Assembly: GCA_024103515.1 (NCBI GenBank)
Contig: JAGGIK010000007.1
Span: forward strand, 1-64,000
Length of the DNA stretch: 64,000 nt
DNA from: Snodgrassella sp.
Lineage (GTDB): Bacteria; Pseudomonadota; Gammaproteobacteria; Burkholderiales; Neisseriaceae
Direction: 5' to 3'
Part shown: positions 41,948 to 50,242 of the stretch, piece by piece
How positions within the stretch are numbered: position 1 is the first letter of the stretch
Layout of the letters: each line of letters opens with the position of its first letter
Notes under the pieces: generated by a model
Seen by the model: only the letters and a program-made list of their open reading frames with translations
The model's database searches: none
What the model was told of the DNA's origin: nothing
Made by a program: the position numbers and the translations under genes

Positions 41948-42008
41948 ACTTTGATTGGTTTCCTCTTGATGTGTGTGTTTATGTGTGGCGTCTCGCCACA
42001 CTTTTTTT
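41948..42008 (+). ncRNA. Candidate FNR-induced small RNA (AniS/FnrS-like)
   Basis: A transcript of about 60 nucleotides is predicted from the FNR promoter to a strong intrinsic terminator. The terminator has arms GTGTGGCG (41983-41990) and CGCCACAC (41994-42001), loop TCT, then seven Ts. Between them is an unstructured pyrimidine-rich stretch, GGTTTCCTCTTGATG, whose UUUCCUCUU could pair with Shine-Dalgarno sequences. The terminator U-tail fits Hfq binding. By position and promoter type it corresponds to the FNR-activated small RNA of pathogenic Neisseria (AniS, also called FnrS). I have not compared the sequences. Alternatively the hairpin only terminates the upstream transferase gene. Confidence 0.55.
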
Positions 42009-42520
42009 ATCAAAAATCCCTTATGCATCTAGCCTATATTTAATCTAAATGCATATTTTTTTTAAACTTAACTTATTTATTCATAAACTTGAACTGAAAC
42101 ACACTTGTAAATTGACATTTACGATATAGCAGCCCAATAATATATTCAATGGAGCTGTCGTATGCAATCATTTTTGTTCTACTGGCAGAAACTCTATACT
42201 GAATAAGAGAACGTGGAAGTAAATTACAATGTGAGGGATTTATACTACAAACATTCACAAAATTCCGGTCAAAAATATTTTCTGCTAATTAAAATTTATC
42301 ATGGATTATTTAATTCACTCGGGGCCAATTTGAATTTATATCTTTAAAAGATAAATGCCATTTTGAATTTTATCAATTGCTTATAAATATTCATTTCTTT
42401 GTCGTATCCTGTTTGCTTATTATTGGCTTCATTTCCTAATTTGGCTAGGATTTAGCATAAAGCCTGACACACATCATTTTGAGTTAAGAATATTTCGCAA
42501 TCTACTATCAATTACTTATG
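42009..42520. other. Gene-less stretch between small RNA and clpA
   Basis: There is no supportable gene. A 61-codon minus-strand frame at 42073-42258 has no ribosome site and no recognisable motif. A 5-bp inverted repeat near 42435-42455 (TCCTA/TAGGA) is too weak to call as the clpA terminator. Confidence 0.35.
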
Positions 42521-44818
42521 CTAATTTTCGATGGTAACGGTATGTTTTGCTTTACTTCTTTTAAATGAAGACACGAAAAAATCCAGCTTAACCTCATCAG
42601 TATCTGCATCATAATCAATGCATACTTCTCCACCATTGCTTAATTGACCGAACAATAGCTCATCTGCCAGTAATTTACGTATCTTTTCCTGTATTAAGCG
42701 TTGCATTGGGCGTGCCCCCATCGCGCTATCAAAGCCATTTTCGGCTAAATAATTATATAGTGCCGGCCTAAATTCAACTATAACCTGTTTAGCTAAAAGC
42801 TGTTGTTCTAACTCCAGTAAAAATTTATCGACCACTTTGGCAATCACATCTTTTTTCAATGGTGCGAATGGAATAACAGCATCCAAACGATTACGAAACT
42901 CCGGTGTAAATGCTTTTTCGATAATCGCCATACTGTCTGCTTGTTCCCGCTGCCCAGTAAAACCAAAATCGGGTCTGGCCAATTCCGAGGCACCGGCATT
43001 TGTCGTCATAATTAAAATCACATTACGAAAATCTGCACTACGTCCATTATTATCTGTCAGTTTGGCATAATCCATCACTTGCAATAGTACATTGAATATA
43101 TCAGGATGGGCTTTTTCAATCTCATCTAACAACAGTACACAATATGGTTGTTTCGAGATTGATTCTGTCAGCAAACCGCCTTGTTCAAAACCAACATAGC
43201 CGGGAGGCGATCCAATCAGGCGCGAAACGGCATGCCGTTCCATGTATTCCGACATATCAAAACGCAAAAAGGGTAAATCCAGCAGATCAGCCAGCCGTTT
43301 GGTTACTTCAGTCTTGCCCACACCAGTCGGACCAGCAAACAGAAAACTGCCAATTGGTTTATCCGGTTGCTTTAAGCCAGAGCGAGCCATTTTGATGGCC
43401 GTGGTTAAAGTATCGATTGCCTGCTCCTGACCAAAAACTTTGGCTTTCAGATTATCAGCGAGATGGCGTAAAACCTGTTTATCGTCATGCGATACAGTTT
43501 TCTCTGGGATTCGCGCCACACGAGCCACAATAGCCTCAATTTCAGTCCTGCCAATGGTCTTGCGCTGTTTTGATTTAGGCTGTGTTTTCAGCGCTGCTGC
43601 AGCTTCATCAATAACATCTATCGCTTTATCAGGCAAAAAGCGCTCATTGATATAGCGCGCAGACAATTCTGCTGCGGCTTCCAATGCCTCACGCGTATAC
43701 CGCACTTGATGATAATGTTCGAAAGCTGGCCGTAGACCTTGTAAAATTTTAATGGTTTCCGGTATCGTTGGTTCCTGTACATCGATTTTCTGAAATCGCC
43801 GGCTTAATGCATGATCTTTATCAAAGATAGTGCGATATTCCTGATAGGTTGTAGCACCAATACAGCGCATTCTGCCTTTTGCCAGCGCTGGTTTCAATAG
43901 ATTAGATGCATCCATTGTGCCCCCAGAAACGCTCCCAGCACCGATGATAGTATGTATTTCATCAATGAATAATACAGCCTTATCCAGCTCGCCCATTTCC
44001 TTAATTACGGCTTTCAGACGAGCCTCAAAATCTCCGCGATATTTGGTACCAGCCAGTAAAGCGCCCATGTCCAGCAAAAACACCACCGCACCCTTAATCA
44101 CATCCGGTACCTTATCATGCACTAACTGATAGGCCAGCCCTTCAGCCAGCGTCGTTTTTCCTACGCCCGCCTCACCTACCAGCAAAGGATTGTTTTTGCG
44201 TCGCCGGCACAATGTCTGAATCAGTCGCTGCATTTCTTCGACACGACCGATTAGCGGATCAATTCTACCAGCCAAAACTTCTTTATTCAGATTGATTGTA
44301 TATTGATCAAGAGCTTTAACCGGTGTTTTGGCTGAATCAAGGTCTGTATTTTCATTGGTAGCATTATCACTGTCTGCAGCATTATTCCCTAAAGTCAAAT
44401 ACCGCAACACATCTAATCGTGTGACCGACTGTAGCTCAAGAAAATATACAGCATGACTGTCTTTTTCAGACATGATAGCGATCAACACATCAACGGGCGT
44501 TACTTCTGCTTTTGCCTCTGCGGCACGTACATGCACAATTGCCTGTTGTAATACGCGTTGAAACCCGATAGTCGGCTGCAACTCTACCTGAGAAACTGCA
44601 CTGGCTGAAAGAATTGGTGTGTTCTCGACTATACTGTGTTGTAACTGTCTGGTCAGTACAGCATTATCTACCCCAAGTGCAATTAGAGTTTTAGCTACTT
44701 CATCACTTTTCTGTACCAACCCCAGCAGTAAATGTTCAACGCCAATAAATTCGAATGCATGACTGCGTGCCTCAGCATAAATATATTGCAGAATTTTTTC
44801 CAATTGCGCCGAAATCAT
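42521..44818 (-). CDS. clpA: ATP-dependent Clp protease ATP-binding subunit ClpA
   Basis: ClpA unfolds substrates and feeds them to ClpP, with ClpS directing N-end-rule substrates. The 765-residue protein has the double Clp N-domain (1-145), AAA+ domain D1 (Walker A GEAGVGKTTL at about 215, Walker B LFIDEIHTIIGAG) and D2 (Walker A GPTGVGKTEV at about 497, ILLLDEIEKAHP-like Walker B, sensor NAGA). The C terminus has GARPMQRLIQEKI. There is no ClpB-type middle domain. A ClpP-binding IGL-type loop is expected after D2 Walker B. It is downstream of clpS on the same strand (136-base gap). Length is close to E. coli ClpA. Confidence 0.96.
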   Translation of the reverse strand: MISAQLEKILQYIYAEARSHAFEFIGVEHLLLGLVQKSDEVAKTLIALGVDNAVLTRQLQHSIVENTPILSASAVSQVELQPTIGFQRVLQQAIVHVRAAEAKAEVTPVDVLIAIMSEKDSHAVYFLELQSVTRLDVLRYLTLGNNAADSDNATNENTDLDSAKTPVKALDQYTINLNKEVLAGRIDPLIGRVEEMQRLIQTLCRRRKNNPLLVGEAGVGKTTLAEGLAYQLVHDKVPDVIKGAVVFLLDMGALLAGTKYRGDFEARLKAVIKEMGELDKAVLFIDEIHTIIGAGSVSGGTMDASNLLKPALAKGRMRCIGATTYQEYRTIFDKDHALSRRFQKIDVQEPTIPETIKILQGLRPAFEHYHQVRYTREALEAAAELSARYINERFLPDKAIDVIDEAAAALKTQPKSKQRKTIGRTEIEAIVARVARIPEKTVSHDDKQVLRHLADNLKAKVFGQEQAIDTLTTAIKMARSGLKQPDKPIGSFLFAGPTGVGKTEVTKRLADLLDLPFLRFDMSEYMERHAVSRLIGSPPGYVGFEQGGLLTESISKQPYCVLLLDEIEKAHPDIFNVLLQVMDYAKLTDNNGRSADFRNVILIMTTNAGASELARPDFGFTGQREQADSMAIIEKAFTPEFRNRLDAVIPFAPLKKDVIAKVVDKFLLELEQQLLAKQVIVEFRPALYNYLAENGFDSAMGARPMQRLIQEKIRKLLADELLFGQLSNGGEVCIDYDADTDEVKLDFFVSSFKRSKAKHTVTIEN

Positions 44819-44954
44819 TTCCGCTCTCCTAATAATTCTTTTACACTTGGTTGTTCATTTTTCATTGATTATCTTCTATTACTATAATGTAAATCGCAAT
44901 ACTCTAGTAAATATATACCAGAGTTTACTATTTCATCAGTTTAGTTATGGTCTT

Positions 44955-45260
44955 TTACACAGGCATTATGACACATTGAAGCGGATGCTCAGCAGTTCGC
45001 GCCCGCGCAATGACCTGCCTTTGCTTAGTTTCTGCCACATCTTTTTGATAAACGCCGCATACTCCGCGACCCGTTTCATGCACCATGAGCATTACCGCTG
45101 TGGCCTGCGTATGAGACAAATGAAAAATATCCATTAGTATTTTCACGACAAAATCCATTGGGGTGAAATCATCATTTAAAAGTATGACGTGATATTTTTT
45201 CGGAGGCAGTATCACGATTTCCTGTTTCTGGCTAATAGTTTGTATATTAGTAGTTGACAT
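44955..45260 (-). CDS. clpS: ClpS adaptor protein
   Basis: ClpS delivers N-degron proteins to ClpAP and blocks other substrates. The 101-residue protein has the ClpS core: YHVILLNDDFTPMDFVV (about 24-41), with the Asn-Asp-Asp residues that bind the substrate's N-terminal amino group. It also has the His in MLMVHETGRGVCGVY that contacts the amino terminus. The N-terminal 20 residues are a flexible tail needed for ClpA engagement. It is adjacent to clpA, as in most proteobacteria, and divergent from the cold-shock gene. Confidence 0.96.
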   Translation of the reverse strand: MSTTNIQTISQKQEIVILPPKKYHVILLNDDFTPMDFVVKILMDIFHLSHTQATAVMLMVHETGRGVCGVYQKDVAETKQRQVIARARTAEHPLQCVIMPV

Positions 45261-45335
45261 TCTGTGTATATTTACATGTATCTGTGGGTTTTTAGTAACG
45301 GTTTTAATAATTTTATCATTTTTCGGTAAGCTTAC

Positions 45336-45364
45336 TTGACGTTAGTTCTTAACCTATGTAAAAA
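45336..45364 (+). promoter_or_regulatory. Promoter of the cold-shock gene
   Basis: -35 TTGACG (45336-45341), a 17-base spacer and -10 TAAAAA (45359-45364). This gives a 5' leader of about 115 bases before the ATG at 45485, in keeping with the long structured leaders of cold-shock mRNAs. Confidence 0.5.
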
Positions 45365-45484
45365 GATTACCTAAGCAAGTTAGACATATATTGCTTAACA
45401 AACAGCTGTTCGAATGTGCACTATTTTGTTGGCCATTATGTCTGATACTTGTTATTTATCTTGTTTTTTAGTATAGGAAGTTTC

Positions 45485-45688
45485 ATGGCAACTGGTATTG
45501 TTAAGTGGTTTAACGACGCTAAAGGTTTTGGTTTTATTACTCCGGATGAGGGTGGCGAAGATTTATTTGCTCATTTCTCTGCCATTAATATGAACGGTTT
45601 TAAAACCCTAAAAGAAGGTCAACGTGTTTCATTTGATGTAACTACCGGACCAAAAGGTAAACAGGCAGCCAATATTCAAGCAGCTTGA
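45485..45688 (+). CDS. Cold-shock protein, CspA family
   Basis: This is a 67-residue single OB-fold nucleic-acid-binding protein acting as an RNA chaperone. RNP1 is KGFGFI and RNP2 is DLFAHF; the start [14 protein letters not shown] is typical. The reading frame extends upstream to 45449, but ATG 45485 with AGGAAG four bases before is clearly the start. A terminator follows at 45714-45740. Whether it is cold-inducible or constitutive (CspD/CspE-like) cannot be told. Confidence 0.96.
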   Translation: MATGIVKWFNDAKGFGFITPDEGGEDLFAHFSAINMNGFKTLKEGQRVSFDVTTGPKGKQAANIQAA

Positions 45689-45713
45689 TTTGAATCGGTT
45701 GTTTATTTAATCA

Positions 45714-45745
45714 AAATAGCGACTTCTTGTCGCTATTTTGGTTTT
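45714..45745 (+). terminator. Terminator of the cold-shock gene
   Basis: AAAATAGCGAC and GTCGCTATTTT arms (45714-45740) with a loop TTCTT, then GGTTTT. Confidence 0.85.
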
Positions 45746-46010
45746 AGTGATTTTATTCTTTAAAATTATCAATTCAAACTAAAACAATTTATACTCTGAC
45801 GTTTTCAATGCATTATTCGATTAGTCATTAAAACTTAGCACATAAACTTCTTTGTACAGCTTAGAATAGATATGTGCTTTGAAATATCAATTGTTTCTAT
45901 ACTTTTTAATCTTTGCTCATCAACCACATATCTAATACGACATAATGAATACAAAGAAAAATTATTTCAAAATCATAATAACTTGCCGTCCATACAACAG
46001 TATTAACCAT
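45746..46010. other. Intergenic region between convergent cold-shock gene and ribA
   Basis: AT-rich, no gene or clear hairpin for ribA termination seen. Confidence 0.35.
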
Positions 46011-46634
46011 TTAATCTGCAAAATGCCCTAATTTAGAGACCTTAGTAAGCAAATAGTGCTCATTTTCCTGATTAATACCAACATGTAAAGGCACTCTTTC
46101 AACTACTTGAATACCCATTTGTTTTATTGTAGCAACTTTTTGTGGATTATTAGTCATTAAACGGATACTTTGCACGCCTAAATAGTCCAATATATATTTG
46201 GCCAGATTAAAGTCACGGGCATCTATTGGTAGATCCAAGGCTAAATTGGCTTCTACTGTATCCAAGCCTTCATCTTGCAATTTATAAGCACGAATTTTAT
46301 TAAGCAAACCGATCCCTCGTCCTTCTTGTCTTAAATAGACTATAATCCCCTGACCAGCAGCCTGTACTGCTTTCATCGCAGCCTCTAATTGCGGACCACA
46401 GTCACAGCGTTTTGAAAATAATGCATCGCCAGTAAGACATTCGGAATGAATTCTTCCCAGTATAGCTTGACCTGAGCTGACATTTCCCACAGTTAAAGCA
46501 ACATGCTCTTGCCGGCACCGTACATCCTCAAAACCATACATGGTAAATTCTCCCCACTCTGTTGGTAATCTGCAGGTGGCGACAAATCGCAGCGGGCAGT
46601 TATCTTTCGATTTATGAAGTTGTGTCTGGGTCAC
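46011..46634 (-). CDS. ribA: GTP cyclohydrolase II (riboflavin synthesis)
   Basis: RibA opens GTP to 2,5-diamino-6-ribosylamino-4-pyrimidinone phosphate, formate and pyrophosphate, the first step to riboflavin. The 207-residue protein has the Zn site in [17 protein letters not shown] (three Cys), the GTP-binding [16 protein letters not shown] loop and the catalytic DLPIDARDF region, ending LMTNNPQKV. It is the single-domain form without a fused RibB. Its start lies 23 bases inside the end of the upstream DUF484 gene, so the two are translationally linked. Confidence 0.95.
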   Translation of the reverse strand: MTQTQLHKSKDNCPLRFVATCRLPTEWGEFTMYGFEDVRCRQEHVALTVGNVSSGQAILGRIHSECLTGDALFSKRCDCGPQLEAAMKAVQAAGQGIIVYLRQEGRGIGLLNKIRAYKLQDEGLDTVEANLALDLPIDARDFNLAKYILDYLGVQSIRLMTNNPQKVATIKQMGIQVVERVPLHVGINQENEHYLLTKVSKLGHFAD

Positions 46635-47343
46635 AGTTATGTCCTTTTGTTGTGGCCATCATGGCTGATTGCAGATTAATTACTAACGGCACTATAGCTA
46701 GCGCCATGCCTATCCAATTAATTAACTCAGCTTCAGAAAATGATTTTATCCGCTCATGGGTTGCAAATATTACCCCGAATACCTGACCATATTCATTGGT
46801 AATCGGCAAAGATAATTGGCTTAAACCTGGCTGCCTACCAGACAAGCTGCCATCCTTCAGCCACTGATCAACATCATCAATCAAATTTAACCAACCTGTA
46901 CGCGCTGTACGAACAAACAGATATTGCTGCATTTGTGCCTCATCGCACTGAATGTAGGCTGGCAATACACATCCTTGAGAAACAAGCCGCACCAAATAGT
47001 TACTGGTTGCATTCTTTTCGCTTAGATATAAGGCAACTGACTGATTCTGATAACGGCTGCGCCATGAATCAATGGCTAGATACAACTGCCGCAGAGTCTG
47101 AATGCTGTTGTTATTTGCGGTAAATAGATCTGTTACAGTATGATTAGCAGTAGAGTCAAGATTAACACCCAGTTTTTCCGCAAGACTAAAATGATTTTCA
47201 TAATACCACAGTACCGAAGTATCAATTTCAGCCTGCGCTACCCTTAACACAGTTTGGGCTGCTATAACTGCCATTTCAATATCTTCTATAGGTAATTTCA
47301 GGCCTTGTGTGTCTAAATATTCGCGCACTGGATTACGAATCAT
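46612..47343 (-). CDS. DUF484 family protein (GAF-like)
   Basis: This is a 243-residue cytoplasmic protein of unknown function. It begins with a short helical segment ([17 protein letters not shown]). It then has a GAF-like domain (about 60-230) with [28 protein letters not shown] and [23 protein letters not shown]484 proteins usually lie next to xerC or dapF; here the gene overlaps ribA instead, which is unusual. A role in sensing or regulation is only inferred from the GAF-like fold. Confidence 0.8.
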   Translation of the reverse strand: MIRNPVREYLDTQGLKLPIEDIEMAVIAAQTVLRVAQAEIDTSVLWYYENHFSLAEKLGVNLDSTANHTVTDLFTANNNSIQTLRQLYLAIDSWRSRYQNQSVALYLSEKNATSNYLVRLVSQGCVLPAYIQCDEAQMQQYLFVRTARTGWLNLIDDVDQWLKDGSLSGRQPGLSQLSLPITNEYGQVFGVIFATHERIKSFSEAELINWIGMALAIVPLVINLQSAMMATTKGHNCDPDTTS

Positions 47344-47675
47344 ACTGCTTCCAACTATTGATCATCCAAAATATAATTGTAACCGAAAATAACTTTACTA
47401 CCATGCTCAATATTATTGGCTTAAACGGAATTCATAATAGGTTTATGCCAAAAAAGAACATACCTTCTCTTCAAGAACAAAATTTAGTAAACATAAATAA
47501 ACCAGACAGATAACTAAAGAATTATTTCTTCCAGATAATATTAATAATAAACAACAAAAAGTTAATTCAAGTTTAATCAATTAAATTTTCTAGATCAACT
47601 TGCATTAATTCAAATACTTATTAATATAATAGTTGTTGTCCGTTTATGAGCAACATATTTTAGAGGAAACAAAAA
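47344..47675. other. Intergenic region upstream of the YjzC-like gene
   Basis: This contains the divergent promoters of the DUF484-ribA pair and of the small gene. An A/T-rich run with TAATATAATAG around 47624-47634 could serve as -10 for the latter. No gene is seen. Confidence 0.35.
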
Positions 47676-47858
47676 ATGAGTAATTTAAAACCAGGTGATA
47701 ATACAGGAATCAATGGCGGCATCTATCAGGAAGTTGATCCGCATGGTCATGCTATCGAAAATTTCGCTACTACTAAAGACCATGAAAAATTACCACCTAC
47801 CCAACATGCCGGTAACTCATGGAAACTGATTAACCGAACCCCTGATAGCAAACATTAA
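47676..47858 (+). CDS. Small YjzC-like protein
   Basis: This is a 60-residue soluble protein with an excellent ribosome site (AGAGGAAAC before the ATG) and a strong terminator, so it is almost certainly expressed. It starts SNLKPGDNTGINGGIYQEVDP and has KLPPTQHAGNSWKLI near the C terminus. The pattern 'x-PG-x-G-Y-x-V-x..G..LPP....W-L' resembles the YjzC family of small proteins of unknown function found in Bacillus and proteobacteria. No catalytic residues, signal peptide or membrane segment are seen. Confidence 0.8.
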   Translation: MSNLKPGDNTGINGGIYQEVDPHGHAIENFATTKDHEKLPPTQHAGNSWKLINRTPDSKH

Positions 47859-47896
47859 TTAAGATGGTAAATTGAAGTGAAATAAGCACTTGTGCG

Positions 47897-47937
47897 AAAA
47901 AAGGGTGAACCCACATTGAGATTCACCCTTTTATTTC
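47897..47937 (+). terminator. Terminator of the YjzC-like gene
   Basis: AAGGGTGAA (47901-47909) and TTCACCCTT (47922-47930), followed by TTATTT. An A-run on the other side means it may also stop minus-strand transcription from the PAP2 gene. Confidence 0.8.
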
Positions 47938-47986
47938 TAAGATCATAAACTATGTACCCTAAGGTACTTTTTCGCAAAACTGATAT

Positions 47987-48577
47987 TTAAATTACCAAAG
48001 GATAAATTTGATAAGCCAGCCAGCCCAGTAATGCCCCGAATGGCAAGTCAATAATATAATGTTGTTTGGTAAAAAGGCAAGATAAGCCGATAATTAGGGG
48101 AAACAAAAATACAAACGGGCCAAGCGTTGGTAATGCAAATAGCGATGTTAACATCGATACAGAAATATGCATGCTGGGAAAACAGTTTGAGCTATCATCA
48201 TATTTTTGCACCAGTTGGAGAAATTTCTCCGAAGCAGTTTTACCTTGATTGATTGAACGCCAGTGTTTAGGTGTAGCCACAGGAAATGCAACAAAGCAGA
48301 TCATCTGTAAAACCATTAGACATACAAAGGTAAGCGCTATCATGGTGAATTGACGCATATCAACAATTATCCAGTTAAGATACAGAATAGCTGGATAATA
48401 AAGAAAACTATAAATCCAAGACCATATTGGCCAAAATGGTATTTTTTCATCAAAGGATGAAGAATAAATTTTGACACGATGTGCAGTAAAACGCTGCGCA
48501 AAAAAATAAAACTGATAAACACCGATAATCATAATACCGCTGAGGATTAATGTAATTATTCGATCTACTAACTGCAT
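47987..48577 (-). CDS. PAP2-superfamily membrane phosphatase/phosphotransferase
   Basis: This 196-residue protein has about six transmembrane segments. The PAP2 catalytic signatures are NCFPSMHISVSM (central His, about residue 140) and KQHYIIDLPFGALLG (second His and Asp, near 180). The first KxxxxxxRP motif is degenerate. The form resembles the Aur1/inositol-phosphoceramide-synthase-like subgroup. Possible substrates are undecaprenyl diphosphate, phosphatidic acid or a phosphoethanolamine/sugar donor; none can be fixed. The frame continues to 48646. ATG 48577 (MQLVDRIITLIL) is chosen with GAAGG upstream. Confidence 0.8.
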   Translation of the reverse strand: MQLVDRIITLILSGIMIIGVYQFYFFAQRFTAHRVKIYSSSFDEKIPFWPIWSWIYSFLYYPAILYLNWIIVDMRQFTMIALTFVCLMVLQMICFVAFPVATPKHWRSINQGKTASEKFLQLVQKYDDSSNCFPSMHISVSMLTSLFALPTLGPFVFLFPLIIGLSCLFTKQHYIIDLPFGALLGWLAYQIYPLVI

Positions 48578-48800
48578 ATAAAGATAACCTTCACATTGGA
48601 ATGAATTTAAGTTTATAAAATTATGGTATTTTTTAAAATTTCTCAATTAATTATAATTAATATTAAGAATATTTTACCGTAATAGTATTCATTAAACAAA
48701 TAATTGTACCTATTTTACTAGAAATGCTCTCTTTTGCAGTTATTTTCGACGATCGTTCTGATATAAATAGCAATGATCAACATTTAAAACATGATCGATT
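48578..48800. other. Intergenic region between PAP2 gene and cca operon
   Basis: Divergent promoter region, AT-rich; nothing coding seen. Confidence 0.35.
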
Positions 48801-48807
48801 TTAATTC

Positions 48808-48835
48808 TTGACACTCTATTTAATCTGGATAATAC
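48808..48835 (+). promoter_or_regulatory. Sigma-70-like promoter of the cca-glnD-nnrD operon
   Basis: -35 TTGACA (48808-48813), 16-base spacer, -10 TAATAC (48830-48835). It lies about 165 bases upstream of the cca ATG. Confidence 0.45.
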
Positions 48836-49000
48836 CAACAATTCAAAGAAAAGATCGAATTGTAAAGATATTTAGAAGAGTGTTTTGCTTAAGCTTTATT
48901 AGGGAGTTAAAAGACTGATCGAACCAAATACTGTTTAACATTCATTTCAAATTGCGGCACAATAAACGCAATTCGATTGATTCATAGCAAACAGCAAATT

Positions 49001-50233
49001 ATGGACATATATCTGGTAGGAGGAGCAGTCAGGGATAAATATCTCCAGCGACCTGTAGCTGATCGAGATTGGGTTGTGATAGGCGCAACTGCACAGGATA
49101 TGCTAAATGCCGGCTATCAACCGGTGGGTAGAGACTTTCCGGTGTTTTTACATCCGCAAACGCATGAAGAATATGCTTTGGCACGGACTGAACGTAAGAT
49201 AGCGGCCGGATATAGTGGATTTCAGTTTTATGCTAATAAAGATGTCACGCTCGAACAAGATTTGCTTAGACGAGATCTGACTATTAACGCCATGGCGGAA
49301 GATGCCCAAGGCAACTTAATTGACCCTTACCATGGCTTAAATGATTTGCAGCAAGGTATATTACGGCATGTCAGTCCAGCTTTCGCTGAAGATCCGGTGC
49401 GTATCCTCCGTATCGCACGCTTTTCCGCTCGTTATGGCTTTCAGATTGCGCCAGAAACAATGACATTAATGCAAAAAATGGTCGCAAACGGCGAAGTAAA
49501 TGCATTGGTCGCCGAACGAGTGTGGCAAGAACTGAGCAAAGGCCTAATGGAACGTTGCCCACGGTTAATGATTGAAGCATTGCGTACCTGTGGTGCATTA
49601 AAATTTATTTTGCCAGAAATAGAAGCACTTTTTGGGGTACCACAACGAGCTGATTATCATCCCGAAGTGGATACAGGTGAACATACCCTACTCACATTGC
49701 AGTATGCTTCTGAACAGAATTATTCCCTAGAAGAGCGCTATGCAGCATTGACTCATGATCTCGGAAAAGCAAGAACACCTCAGCATATATTACCTCAACA
49801 CCTCGGTCACGATCTAGCCGGCATTAAACTAATCGAAGCCCTGAACCGGCGCTGGAATATTCCAAAAGCCTGTGCTCAGCTGGCTGTACTGTGCAGTGCC
49901 TATCATACTCAATTACATAGTGTAAGCCAGTTGAAACCCAGCACTGTACTGAAAATTTTACAGAAAACCGATGCCATCCGTCGTCCACATCGTTTCAAGC
50001 AAATTTTAAGGGTCTGTGTAGCAGACGCTCGTGGCAGAAAAGGGTTTTACAATCAGGATTATCCACAAATGCAACATTGGCTGAATTTACAAGCTGCCGC
50101 CACAAATATTGATACCGCAACCATTGCTCGCACTCAAAGCAGTCCTGATCGGATTGCAGCAGCCATTGATCGAGCTCGGCTGCAACAAATTACACCGATC
50201 CAAAATGCTTATCGTCAATCTCATGCACACTAG
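49001..50233 (+). CDS. cca: Multifunctional CCA-adding enzyme
   Basis: Cca builds or repairs the 3' CCA end of tRNAs from CTP and ATP. The 410-residue protein has the class II nucleotidyltransferase motif GGAVRD (7-12) and DRDW (21-24) with the metal-binding Asp pair, followed by RRDLTINAMA and the ERVWQEL template region. A C-terminal HD domain (EHTLLTLQYA about 227, HDLGKA about 252) gives phosphatase/phosphodiesterase activity, as in gammaproteobacterial Cca. The frame extends to a TTG at 48977. ATG 49001 (MDIYLVGGAVRD) is the family start. glnD follows nine bases later. Confidence 0.95.
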   Translation: MDIYLVGGAVRDKYLQRPVADRDWVVIGATAQDMLNAGYQPVGRDFPVFLHPQTHEEYALARTERKIAAGYSGFQFYANKDVTLEQDLLRRDLTINAMAEDAQGNLIDPYHGLNDLQQGILRHVSPAFAEDPVRILRIARFSARYGFQIAPETMTLMQKMVANGEVNALVAERVWQELSKGLMERCPRLMIEALRTCGALKFILPEIEALFGVPQRADYHPEVDTGEHTLLTLQYASEQNYSLEERYAALTHDLGKARTPQHILPQHLGHDLAGIKLIEALNRRWNIPKACAQLAVLCSAYHTQLHSVSQLKPSTVLKILQKTDAIRRPHRFKQILRVCVADARGRKGFYNQDYPQMQHWLNLQAAATNIDTATIARTQSSPDRIAAAIDRARLQQITPIQNAYRQSHAH

Positions 50234-50242
50234 CCACTAATT

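Noticed and set aside
42073..42258. 61-codon minus-strand frame near clpA
   Set aside because: No start signals, no motif, AT-rich chance opening.
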